Shown here: one piece after another, positions 25,574 through 33,057 of the stretch | How the letters are laid out: every line of letters begins with the position of its first letter | How positions within the stretch are numbered: the first letter of the stretch is position 1 | NCBI GenBank assembly: GCA_902760315.1 | Contig: CACWFV010000003.1 | Coordinates: 42,583 to 106,582, forward strand | DNA: 64,000 bases | Direction of reading: 5' to 3' | Source of the DNA: an uncultured Bacteroidales bacterium | GTDB taxonomy: Bacteria > Bacteroidota > Bacteroidia > Bacteroidales > Bacteroidaceae | The notes under the pieces: model-generated | Databases searched by the model: none | Told to the model about the DNA's origin: nothing | Seen by the model: the letters and a program-made list of their open reading frames with translations, nothing else | Position numbers and translations under genes: made by a program

Positions 25574-26968
25574 ATGGCAAAAGACAAGACAATGTACGTC
25601 TGCGACCATTGCGGACAGGAATCGGCCAAGTGGATAGGCAAGTGCCCTGCCTGCGGCCAGTGGAACACGTTCAAGGAGGTCAAGGTGGCCGACCAGCGGC
25701 GCACGCTCACCGCCACCACCGCGGCGGCCTCAGCGGGCCACTTGCTGCGCCGGAACCGCGTGCTGCGGCTCAGCGACATCGCTGCCCACGACGACCCCCG
25801 CATCGACATGCACGATGCCGAGCTCAACCGCGTGCTGGGCGGCGGTCTCGTGCCCGGCTCCATCGTCCTGCTGGGTGGCGAACCCGGCATCGGCAAGTCC
25901 ACGCTCTCGCTGCAGACCATGCTGCGACTCACCGACCAGCGCGTGCTCTACGTCAGCGGTGAGGAGAGTGCCCACCAGCTCAAGATGCGTGCCCAGCGGC
26001 TCTCGTCGGGCGGGTTGCCTGCCGACGACCACTTCCTGCTGCTCTGCGAGAACTCCCTGGAGGCCATCTTCGACCACATCCGAGAGGTTCAGCCCCAGCT
26101 CGTCGTCATCGACTCCATACAGACCATCGCCACCGAGGACGTAGAGTCCAGCGCCGGCTCCATAGCCCAGGTGCGCGAGTGTGCCGCTGCCCTGCTGCGC
26201 TTTGCCAAGACCAGCGGTGTGCCCGTCATTCTCATCGGCCACATCACCAAGGAGGGCACGCTGGCCGGTCCCAAAATCCTGGAACACATCGTCGACACCG
26301 TCATCCAGTTCGAGGGCGACCAGCACTACATGTACCGCATATTGCGCAGCATCAAGAACCGCTTCGGCTCCACCTCCGAACTGGGCATCTACGAAATGCA
26401 GCAAACGGGGCTGCGCCAGGTCAGCAACCCCTCCGAACTACTGCTCACCGACAGCCACGACGGACTCTCCGGCGTAGCCATCAGCAGTGCCATCGAGGGT
26501 GTGCGCCCCTTCCTGGTCGAGACCCAGGCACTGGTCAGCAGTGCCGCCTACGGCACGCCCCAGCGCTCGGCCACGGGGTTCGACCAGCGCCGTCTGAACA
26601 TGCTGCTGGCCGTGCTCGAAAAGCGCGTCGGCTTCAAACTGATGCAGAAAGACGTCTTCCTCAACATTGCCGGCGGACTGCGCGTCACCGACATGGCCAT
26701 GGACCTCAGCGTCATTGCCGCCGTGCTCAGCAGCAATGTCGACACACCCATCGAGGAGGGCTGGTGCATGTGTGGCGAGGTAGGACTCTCCGGCGAGGTG
26801 CGCCCCGTGGCCCGCATCGAGCAGCGCATTGCCGAGGCCGAGAAACTGGGCTTCCAGCACATCATCCTGCCCAGGCTGAACCTCAGCGCTCTCGACCGCA
26901 AGAAGTTCCACATCGAACTCGTCCCCGTGCGCAAAGTCGAGGAGGCGCTCCGTGCACTCTTTGGCTGA
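25574..26968 (+). CDS. radA: DNA repair protein RadA
   Basis: 464 residues. A four-Cys zinc finger at the N-terminus (C10-x2-C13, C24-x2-C27), a RecA-like ATPase with Walker A GGEPGIGKSTL (about 95-106), the RadA-specific KNRFGSTSE motif (about 258), and a C-terminal Lon-protease-like domain (about 290-455). RadA is a RecA-like helicase that drives branch migration in recombinational repair. A TTG 12 bp upstream is in frame, but ATG 25574 gives the family start MAKDKTMYVCDHCG. It is a single gene with divergent neighbours on the left and a separate promoter following on the right. Confidence 0.96.
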   Translation: MAKDKTMYVCDHCGQESAKWIGKCPACGQWNTFKEVKVADQRRTLTATTAAASAGHLLRRNRVLRLSDIAAHDDPRIDMHDAELNRVLGGGLVPGSIVLLGGEPGIGKSTLSLQTMLRLTDQRVLYVSGEESAHQLKMRAQRLSSGGLPADDHFLLLCENSLEAIFDHIREVQPQLVVIDSIQTIATEDVESSAGSIAQVRECAAALLRFAKTSGVPVILIGHITKEGTLAGPKILEHIVDTVIQFEGDQHYMYRILRSIKNRFGSTSELGIYEMQQTGLRQVSNPSELLLTDSHDGLSGVAISSAIEGVRPFLVETQALVSSAAYGTPQRSATGFDQRRLNMLLAVLEKRVGFKLMQKDVFLNIAGGLRVTDMAMDLSVIAAVLSSNVDTPIEEGWCMCGEVGLSGEVRPVARIEQRIAEAEKLGFQHIILPRLNLSALDRKKFHIELVPVRKVEEALRALFG

Positions 26969-27024
26969 TTTGTAACCCCACAGGTTTCTATATGGCGCAA
27001 CGACAGGAAGTCGGTGCGCTTTTT

Positions 27025-27056
27025 CTTGCCCATGTCGCTGATTTTTAGTACCTTTG
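27025..27056 (+). promoter_or_regulatory. Promoter of the Toprim-like/M15 gene pair
   Basis: CTTG at 27025-27028, a 20-bp spacer, TACCTTTG at 27049-27056, 29 bp before the start at 27086. Confidence 0.65.
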
Positions 27057-27085
27057 AAGAAACAAACAGAACAAGACTGAAAGGC

Positions 27086-27847
27086 ATGAAACTCAGCGAC
27101 ATACGCTCACCATCGATACGCCTGGCACCACCACGGCAGCAGCCACCCATGTGGCAGCAACGACTGTCGGCAGACAGCGACTTCTGCCGGGCACTGGTAG
27201 GCCAGGGCTACATGACAGGGGAACAGGTGAGGGAGGCCGTAGGCCGATACAGGCTGGGACGAGCGCGACAGGGGGGCGTCATCTTCTGGCAAATAGACAT
27301 GCTGGAGCAGGTGATGGACGGAAAAATCATGTACTACCGCGCTGACTGCCACCGCGACCACGGACGCCACCCGCAGTGGGTATCGAACCTGCTGAAGCGA
27401 CAGTTTCTGGCGAAATGTCCCGACATGGCAGCATGGATGCCCGCGTCGCAGCACTGTCTGTTTGGCACGCACCTGCTGAGAGGAGAGACCGACGGCCTGG
27501 AAGCTGAGGGTGGAGCCGCGCGCAGGACGGCATGCGTGGTGGAGGCCGAGAAGACGGCCGTCATACTCTCGGCACGCTATCGGCAACAGCTGTGGCTGGC
27601 TGCAGGCGGACTGACGGAACTGACGGCACAGAAACTGTTTCCGCTACGCCACCACCGCATCGTGCTGTTTCCGGACACCGACCCAGACATGACGGCCTAC
27701 CGGCAATGGTATGGCGTGGCAAAGGAGGCGCGCCGACAATACGGACTGGACATCAGCGTCAGTTCGCTGCTGGAGCGGAAGGCTACGGCACAGCAGAAGG
27801 CGGCAAAGATAGACCTGGTGGACTTTCTCTACGCTGAGCGCAAATAG
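27086..27847 (+). CDS. DUF6371-like protein with Toprim-type core
   Basis: 253 residues. The centre carries a Toprim-like signature: VVEAEKTAVILSA (acidic Glu-x-x-Lys-Thr), GGLTELTA, and IVLFPDTDPD with the Asp-x-Asp pair. These features are found in DUF6371 and primase-related proteins of plasmids, phages and transposons in Bacteroidota. An N-terminal segment contains FWQIDMLEQVMDGKIMYYR and HPQWVSNLLKRQF, also typical. No zinc finger or helicase domain is present, so it is not a complete primase. It is paired with an M15 peptidase gene 27 bp downstream. This could be a relic of a mobile element or a domesticated gene; no element ends are visible. Start chosen for position after the promoter. 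Confidence 0.65.
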   Translation: MKLSDIRSPSIRLAPPRQQPPMWQQRLSADSDFCRALVGQGYMTGEQVREAVGRYRLGRARQGGVIFWQIDMLEQVMDGKIMYYRADCHRDHGRHPQWVSNLLKRQFLAKCPDMAAWMPASQHCLFGTHLLRGETDGLEAEGGAARRTACVVEAEKTAVILSARYRQQLWLAAGGLTELTAQKLFPLRHHRIVLFPDTDPDMTAYRQWYGVAKEARRQYGLDISVSSLLERKATAQQKAAKIDLVDFLYAERK

Positions 27848-27874
27848 AAAACAACAATAATACTAACCGAGATA

Positions 27875-28432
27875 ATGAACAACAACACGATGGAACAAAT
27901 GAACACTTTGGAACAAATGAACACGTTGGAACAAATGAACACGTTGGAACAAATCGAGACAAGGAAACAAGAGCAGCTAACCTGCATGGTCAGCGACGAA
28001 CAACTGTCAGAACACTTTCGGCTGAGCGAGTTTACGCACAGCATCACGGCCCAGCGGCTGGGACTCAAGAACGAGCCCGACTACCAGCAGCGGCTGGCAC
28101 TACGCCACCTGTGTCAGGAGGTGCTGGAGCCGCTGCGCCGCCACTGGGGGCACACCATCCGCGTGACCAGCGGTTTCCGCTCCATCAGGCTGAACCATGC
28201 CGTAGGGGGCGTGGGCCAGTCGCAGCACTTGCTGGGCGAGGCCGCCGACCTGTCGGTGCCGTCGGAGCAGGTGGCGCGCGAGTGGTTCGAGTGGATTGTA
28301 CGCCACACGGACTTCGACCAGCTGCTCTTCGAGCACAGTGCCTCGATGAAGAACCGCTGGCTCCACGTCTCGTGCCGGTGGCAGCGCGAAAAGAACCGCC
28401 ACCTGGCGCTGTTCAACTATGAAGCAAGGTGA
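27875..28432 (+). CDS. M15-family peptidase (D-Ala-D-Ala carboxypeptidase-like) with N-terminal repeats
   Basis: 185 residues. The catalytic part is Peptidase_M15_3-like: FRLSEFTHS, VTSGFRS, then SQHLLGEAADL, which supplies the His and Asp zinc ligands, and WLHVSC, which supplies the second His. These enzymes cut peptidoglycan stem peptides and are common as phage endolysins. There is no signal peptide, as in endolysins. The N-terminus contains three exact-length copies of the hexapeptide EQMNTL encoded by an 18-bp tandem repeat. A later ATG at 27986 (MVSDEQLSEHF) would remove the repeats and is a possible true start. It forms an operon with the Toprim-like gene. Confidence 0.75.
   Translation: MNNNTMEQMNTLEQMNTLEQMNTLEQIETRKQEQLTCMVSDEQLSEHFRLSEFTHSITAQRLGLKNEPDYQQRLALRHLCQEVLEPLRRHWGHTIRVTSGFRSIRLNHAVGGVGQSQHLLGEAADLSVPSEQVAREWFEWIVRHTDFDQLLFEHSASMKNRWLHVSCRWQREKNRHLALFNYEAR
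27893..27954 (+). repeat. 18-bp tandem repeat at the start of the M15 gene
   Basis: Units GAACAAATGAACACNTTG at 27893, 27911 and 27929, with a partial fourth at 27947. Each encodes Glu-Gln-Met-Asn-Thr-Leu and contains its own ATG, so initiation within the repeat is possible. Confidence 0.9.
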
Positions 28433-28470
28433 GAGTGCATAAAAGAAGAAGAACGGCAACGTGTGTCTGA

Positions 28471-28725
28471 CTACTTTTTCTTTCTTCTGCCAATAAGCCA
28501 GCCGTAGGTGTTCATGAGTTTGCGAACCAGCAGGAAAGCATCGATGGCCGTAACGCTGTTGCTGACGAGATTGGCAATGAGTTCGCCCTTGGTGTTGGCC
28601 TTCTGCGGCAGAAAGAGGTCGTTCCAGAGCGTGCCAATGCGCGCGGACTGTTGGTCTATCTGAACCTTGAGCTCGTCCTTGCGCAGCTGAATGTCGTCTA
28701 AGGTGTTGTACGTACTTGCTGTCAT
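28471..28725 (-). CDS. Small conserved-type protein downstream of holin-like gene
   Basis: 84 residues, not recognised. The N-terminal half is a helical charged segment (TLDDIQLRKDELKVQIDQQS) and the second half contains a weakly hydrophobic helix (NLVSNSVTAIDAFLLV), ending in a basic tail GRRKKK. It starts 7 bp after the stop of the holin-like gene and belongs to the YtxH-holin operon. A membrane-associated role is likely by context only. Confidence 0.6.
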   Translation of the reverse strand: MTASTYNTLDDIQLRKDELKVQIDQQSARIGTLWNDLFLPQKANTKGELIANLVSNSVTAIDAFLLVRKLMNTYGWLIGRRKKK

Positions 28726-28732
28726 GGGCGGT

Positions 28733-29080
28733 TTAGTTTAATAAGGTGTTAGCCAGAAAGCGAACCAGCGGTCTCTCTATCCAGTTGGTACGGAACACGT
28801 AGACCAGCGTGAGCAGCACGATGAAAAACAAGGCTACGAGGAAGAATGCCAGTCCGAGACCTGTTAGTGGCTCCAGCCAGTAGACGACGGCGAAGGAAAG
28901 GTAGAAGAGCACCGCCACGCCGAGTATGACGAAGATGATGGCTACGGTGAGTGCGGTGACCAGGCGGACAATTTTCTCAATGACGTTGAGCTCCAGATAT
29001 TCCTTCTGGAGTCCAACGTAGGCTTTGAGCGCTTCGACGAGTTGTCCGATTGACTCTACGTTCTTATCGCTTGACAACAT
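28733..29080 (-). CDS. Phage-holin-like (YqjE/Holin-X type) membrane protein
   Basis: 115 residues. An amphipathic N-terminal helix (ESIGQLVEALKAYVGLQKEYLEL) is followed by two TM helices (about 42-68 and 76-98) and a short basic tail. This is the pattern of the putative holin-X/YqjE family, which in Bacteroidota is chromosomal and linked to YtxH genes rather than to phage lysis. It sits 12 bp after the YtxH-type gene. The function is uncertain; perhaps envelope stress or membrane organisation. Confidence 0.75.
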   Translation of the reverse strand: MLSSDKNVESIGQLVEALKAYVGLQKEYLELNVIEKIVRLVTALTVAIIFVILGVAVLFYLSFAVVYWLEPLTGLGLAFFLVALFFIVLLTLVYVFRTNWIERPLVRFLANTLLN

Positions 29081-29092
29081 GGCTGAGGGATG

Positions 29093-29305
29093 TTATACTT
29101 CAGGGGCAGCCTCCTCGATATTGTCGACGAGGTCGCTGACTTCCTTGCGGCTGAGCTTGATGTTGTGCTTCTTCAGAAAATCGTCGACTGTGTCCTTAAT
29201 TTTCGTACGTGTGTCAGCACCCTTTTCGGGGGCCAGGAGTAAACCGATAACGGCGCCGGCGAGAGCTCCGCCAAAGAACGCACCTAAGTAACCTAAACTT
29301 CTCAT
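29093..29305 (-). CDS. YtxH-domain protein
   Basis: 70 residues. An N-terminal glycine-rich TM helix (FFGGALAGAVIGLLLAPEKG), typical of YtxH proteins, then a charged helical tail. The LAPEKG sequence right after the helix is the family signature. It is the first gene of a three-gene operon (YtxH, holin-like, small protein). The frame is open to 29377, but the ATG at 29305 follows the promoter and gives the expected N-terminus. Confidence 0.82.
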   Translation of the reverse strand: MRSLGYLGAFFGGALAGAVIGLLLAPEKGADTRTKIKDTVDDFLKKHNIKLSRKEVSDLVDNIEEAAPEV

Positions 29306-29346
29306 AATTCTTGTGTATTTAATGTGTAAAACATCTGTTCTGCCGG

Positions 29347-29378
29347 CAAATGTACGGAAAGTTTTCGAAATTAACAAA
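29347..29378 (-). promoter_or_regulatory. Promoter of the YtxH operon
   Basis: On the minus strand TTTG (29378-29375), a 20-bp spacer, TACATTTG (29354-29347), about 40 bp before the start. Confidence 0.75.
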
Positions 29379-29475
29379 CTTTATGCAGCATTTTTCGTGA
29401 CTTTTGCGTAATATTTTGTAATTTCGCCAAAAATTCTAACGTAATAAGTGATATAAAACAAAGTAATACAACTTT

Positions 29476-29997
29476 ATGAAGAAGTACACAATGTTATGTG
29501 CAGCGCTTTGCGCAGCCATGGTATTTACGGGATGTAAGTCAAGCGAGAGTGCCTACAAGCAGGCTTATTTGAAGGCTAAGCAGCAGGAAGAGCTGCAGCA
29601 GAAGCAGGAGGCCGAGGCTGCTGCCCAGCGTGCAGCGCAGGAGCAGGAGAACACGGTGGTGGTGCCGATGGAGGAAAAGGCTGCCAACCAGACGCAGGTG
29701 GTAGACAATAGTGACAACGTGCCTGTGCGTCAGGAAACGGTTTCCGTCGTTGCCGGACAGGGCTTGAAGAACTTCAGCGTCGTTGTCGGTTCGTTCTCGC
29801 TGAAGGCCAATGCTGAGGGTTTGCAGCAGACACTGAACAACCAGGGCTACAATGCCCAGGTAGTGGTCAACAACCAGGTGAACCCCGCCATGTATCGCGT
29901 TGTGGCTACCACCTTTGACACCAAGGGCGAGGCTGCTGCCAGCCGCAATAGCCTGCAGGAGAAATACCCCGGTGCATGGCTGCTTTACGCTAAATAA
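29476..29997 (+). CDS. SPOR-domain lipoprotein
   Basis: 173 residues. Lipoprotein signal ending FTGC (Cys20), a Gln/Glu/Ala-rich helical spacer (about 30-65), a linker, and a C-terminal SPOR domain (about 98-173; FSVVVGSFSLKANAEGL, NAQVVVNN, YRVVATTF). SPOR domains bind denuded glycan strands at division sites, so a role in septal peptidoglycan or cell envelope is likely. It is followed after 15 bp by ruvX. Confidence 0.85.
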   Translation: MKKYTMLCAALCAAMVFTGCKSSESAYKQAYLKAKQQEELQQKQEAEAAAQRAAQEQENTVVVPMEEKAANQTQVVDNSDNVPVRQETVSVVAGQGLKNFSVVVGSFSLKANAEGLQQTLNNQGYNAQVVVNNQVNPAMYRVVATTFDTKGEAAASRNSLQEKYPGAWLLYAK

Positions 29998-30012
29998 AGA
30001 AGACGACTCGTT

Positions 30013-30429
30013 GTGGCCCGCATCCTCTCTATTGACTACGGGAAGAAACGTACAGGACTGGCAGTTACCGACCCACTGCAACTGATAGCCGGTGGGTTGG
30101 CAACTGTTGCTACGAGTGAACTGTTTGACTATCTGGCTCGCTACGTACAGAGCGAACCCGTAGAGCGCATCGTCATTGGCGAGCCGCGCCAGCCCAACGG
30201 CCAGCCCAGCGAGAACATGGCACGCGTAGAGCAGTTCGTGAACCGTTGGCGCAAGGCCATGCCCCAGATACCCATTGACTACTACGACGAGCGCTTCACC
30301 TCGGTATTGGCTCATCAGGCCATGCTGCAGGGCGGACTTGGCAAGAAGGCACGCCAGAACAAGGCGCTGGTAGACGAGATTAGTGCTACCATCATTTTGG
30401 AAGACTATATGCGTAGTCGCAAATTGTAA
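30013..30429 (+). CDS. ruvX: Holliday junction resolvase-like RuvX (YqgF)
   Basis: 138 residues with the RNase H-like YqgF fold: ILSIDYGKKRTGLAV at the start, IVIGEPRQPNGQPSE in the middle and YYDERFTS plus VDEISATIILEDYM near the end. The conserved acidic residues (Asp8, Glu in DERFTS, Asp in VDE) are present. YqgF proteins process pre-16S rRNA 5' ends and are often called putative resolvases. The start is a GTG at 30013, 15 bp after the SPOR gene stop; no ATG gives the conserved N-terminus. Confidence 0.92.
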   Translation: MARILSIDYGKKRTGLAVTDPLQLIAGGLATVATSELFDYLARYVQSEPVERIVIGEPRQPNGQPSENMARVEQFVNRWRKAMPQIPIDYYDERFTSVLAHQAMLQGGLGKKARQNKALVDEISATIILEDYMRSRKL

Positions 30430-30507
30430 ATTGCAAGTTGCCAAATTGTCAAATTGTAAATAAAGTAATAAATTGTTCTATTGTAAATTGTCAAATTGTA
30501 AATCCAA
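30425..30507. repeat. Low-complexity aaattgtaaattgtc repeats between ruvX and def
   Basis: AT-rich tract with repeated AAATTGTAAATTG and CAAATTGTAAAT units, abutting the def start. It resembles the tract at 22321-22440 in core sequence (ATTGTCAA). Confidence 0.7.
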
Positions 30508-31071
30508 ATGGTATTACCTATTTATATACTAGGTCAGCCCGTGTTGAGAAAAGTGGCTGAGGACATACCCGCAGACTACCCCAACCTGGCTGAATTCGTG
30601 AAGGACATGTGGGACACGCTGGCCGAGAGCGAAGGCATCGGACTGGCAGCTCCACAGGTGGGCAAGAGCATCCGTGTGGTGGTGATAGACCTTGACGTGC
30701 TGAGCGACGAGATGCCGGAATACAAGGATTTCAGGCAGGTCTATATCAATCCGCACATCGTGGAGTACGACGACAGCGAGACAGACTCGCTGGAGGAGGG
30801 CTGCTTGTCGTTGCCGGCCATTCACGAGAAGGTGACCCGCCCCAAGCGCATCCACGTGAAGTGGCTTGACGAGCAGATGGCAGCCCACGACGAGTGGATA
30901 GACGGCTACTTGGCCCGCGTCATGCAGCACGAGTTTGACCACCTGGACGGCAAGGTCTTCACGGATCGCGTCTCTCCACTGCGTAAGCAGCTGATAAAGA
31001 GCAAGCTGAAGGCGCTGCTACAAGGGCGTTACCGCTGTGGATACAAGACGAAAGCCGCTGTCAGGAAGTAG
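30508..31071 (+). CDS. def: Peptide deformylase
   Basis: 187 residues with all three deformylase motifs: motif 1 GIGLAAPQVG, motif 2 EEGCLSLP (Cys metal ligand) and motif 3 QHEFDHLDG (two His ligands and catalytic Glu). It removes the formyl group from nascent N-termini, using an iron or zinc ion. The gene follows ruvX and precedes a TPR gene, an arrangement often seen in Bacteroidales. The C-terminal tail (RYRCGYKTKAAVRK) is somewhat longer and basic. Confidence 0.96.
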   Translation: MVLPIYILGQPVLRKVAEDIPADYPNLAEFVKDMWDTLAESEGIGLAAPQVGKSIRVVVIDLDVLSDEMPEYKDFRQVYINPHIVEYDDSETDSLEEGCLSLPAIHEKVTRPKRIHVKWLDEQMAAHDEWIDGYLARVMQHEFDHLDGKVFTDRVSPLRKQLIKSKLKALLQGRYRCGYKTKAAVRK

Positions 31072-31099
31072 ACGGGGCCAGCAAAAACGCAATAGGTTG

Positions 31100-33052
31100 A
31101 TGTTTAGAAAGATTGTTTTCGTTTTGCTGTTTATGCCGTTGTCGGTGTGGGCACAGTACAATACCGACAGACTGGTCATGATGGGGCGCTCGGCACTCTA
31201 TTATGAAGACTACGTGCTTTCTATACAGTATTTCAACCTGGCTATTTCGTCCAAACCCTATCTCTTTGAGCCGTGGTACTATAGAGCCATTGCCAAATAC
31301 TACCTGGACGACTACGACGGTGCCGAGAACGACTGTACGGAAGCCATCAGGCGCAATCCCTACGTGGTGGGCATCTACGAGTTGCGCGGACTCTGCTACA
31401 TCCAGCAGAAAAACTACGAAGCAGCCGTCGGCGACTACAACCGGGCACTGCGCTACGAACCGGAGAGCATGAACCTGTGGCACAACAGGGCGCTCTGCCA
31501 CATCCAGATGAAAGACTACCAGACGGCACAGGCCGAGATAGACACGATGGCCCAGCGGTGGAGTACTAATGCCCGCATCTATGCCATGCAGTCGGAAGTC
31601 TACCTGTTACAGAAAGACACGACGAAGGCCATTGGCTCGCTGGACAAGAGTCTGGAACTGGACGCCTACAACGGCAACACCTGGGCCATGAGGTCGGCCA
31701 TCAGTCTGGCACGCGAGGAGTGGAAGGACGCCGAGGGCTATCTGGACAAGGCCATACACCTGTTGCCCAAGCAGGGCGGACTGTATATCAACCGGGCCTT
31801 GTCGCGCTTCAACCAGAACAATCTGCGCGGAGCAATGGCAGACTATGACATGGCACTGGACTTTGAGCCTAACAACTTTCTGGGTCACTATAACCGCGGA
31901 CTGCTGAGGGCACAGGTGGGCGATGACAACCGCGCCATCACTGACTTCGACTTTGTGCTGAAACTGGAGCCGGACAACCTGATGGCCCTCTACAACCGAG
32001 CCTTGCTACTGGAAAAGACAGGCAACCCAAGGGCTGCCATCCGCGACTATTCGAAGGTGATAGACCAATATCCTAACTTCTGGACCGGACTGCACCAGCG
32101 TGCGCAGTGCTACCGCAGTCTGGGCATGACGAAACAAGCTGAGCAAGACGAGTTTCGCATCCTGAAAGCACAGATTAACAAGCGCTTCGGCAAGCAGCCC
32201 CGACTGTCGAAAGACCAGATGCGCAAGCGCAGCGACGAGGACATCGAGAAGTACAACCAGCTGGCCGTAGCCGACGAACAGGAAGTGGAGCACGAATACC
32301 AGAGCGACTACCGTGGACGCGTGCAGAACCGGAAGGTGGGCATGGACTATATGCCGATGTTTGCGCTGACCATGGAGCAGCAGCGCGACGCGGTGAAGAA
32401 CAATGTGGCCTACGACCGCCAGGTGGAGCTGCTGAACCGGCAGTTGCCGGCGGGGAGCCAGCTGCACATTTCGTGTAGCCTGTCAACCCTCAGCGAGAGT
32501 GGCACGCGGCGCTACTTCAACCGCATAGACAGTCTGACGCAGCAGCTGGCGGGGCTCAAGAAGGAGAGCGAGATGCTGCCTGTTCTCATGCAGCGTGCCG
32601 TGGCCTATAGCAATATCCAAAACTACGAAGGAGCTATTGACGATTTGACCACCTATATCGAGATTGACTCGCTGTCGGCCGTTGCCTATTGGCAGCGGGC
32701 TGTCTGCCAGTCGCGGCTGAATGAGTTCAACGCGTCGCAAGGTACTGACGTAAAACTGCAGACGGCTCGCGTGCTGGCTGACCTGACTGAAGCCATACGG
32801 CTCAATTCGTCATGCTGCTATTTGTATTATAACCGGGCCAACGTCTACATCCTGCGCCACGACTACCAGCACGCTGTGGACGACTACAACCGGGCGCTGG
32901 AGTTAGACGCTAACTTGGCGGAAGCCTACTACAACCGCGGACTGGTGCAGATAGCCCTGAAACAACAGCAGAAAGCCATTGCCGACCTGTCTAAGGCCGG
33001 TGAGTTGGGACTGTACAGCGCATACAGCATCATCAAGCAATCACGCAAATAG
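31100..33052 (+). CDS. Exported TPR-repeat protein
   Basis: 650 residues. Signal peptide KIVFVLLFMPLSVWAQ, then at least ten TPR units (e.g. YDGAENDCTEAIRRNPYVVG, RGAMADYDMALDFEPNNF, YQHAVDDYNRALELDANL) in two blocks, separated by a less regular region (about 370-520) rich in Arg, Gln and Asp. It is likely periplasmic or outer-membrane-associated and acts as a protein-protein scaffold. The ATG at 31100 is 28 bp after def; an in-frame upstream opening overlaps def and is not used. No enzymatic domain is seen. Confidence 0.82.
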   Translation: MFRKIVFVLLFMPLSVWAQYNTDRLVMMGRSALYYEDYVLSIQYFNLAISSKPYLFEPWYYRAIAKYYLDDYDGAENDCTEAIRRNPYVVGIYELRGLCYIQQKNYEAAVGDYNRALRYEPESMNLWHNRALCHIQMKDYQTAQAEIDTMAQRWSTNARIYAMQSEVYLLQKDTTKAIGSLDKSLELDAYNGNTWAMRSAISLAREEWKDAEGYLDKAIHLLPKQGGLYINRALSRFNQNNLRGAMADYDMALDFEPNNFLGHYNRGLLRAQVGDDNRAITDFDFVLKLEPDNLMALYNRALLLEKTGNPRAAIRDYSKVIDQYPNFWTGLHQRAQCYRSLGMTKQAEQDEFRILKAQINKRFGKQPRLSKDQMRKRSDEDIEKYNQLAVADEQEVEHEYQSDYRGRVQNRKVGMDYMPMFALTMEQQRDAVKNNVAYDRQVELLNRQLPAGSQLHISCSLSTLSESGTRRYFNRIDSLTQQLAGLKKESEMLPVLMQRAVAYSNIQNYEGAIDDLTTYIEIDSLSAVAYWQRAVCQSRLNEFNASQGTDVKLQTARVLADLTEAIRLNSSCCYLYYNRANVYILRHDYQHAVDDYNRALELDANLAEAYYNRGLVQIALKQQQKAIADLSKAGELGLYSAYSIIKQSRK

Positions 33053-33057
33053 CTTGA

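Noticed and set aside
28471-29305. Prophage lysis cassette (holin next to an M15 peptidase)
   Set aside because: The holin-like gene belongs to a YtxH operon on the opposite strand from the peptidase, a chromosomal arrangement in Bacteroidota; no other phage genes are present.
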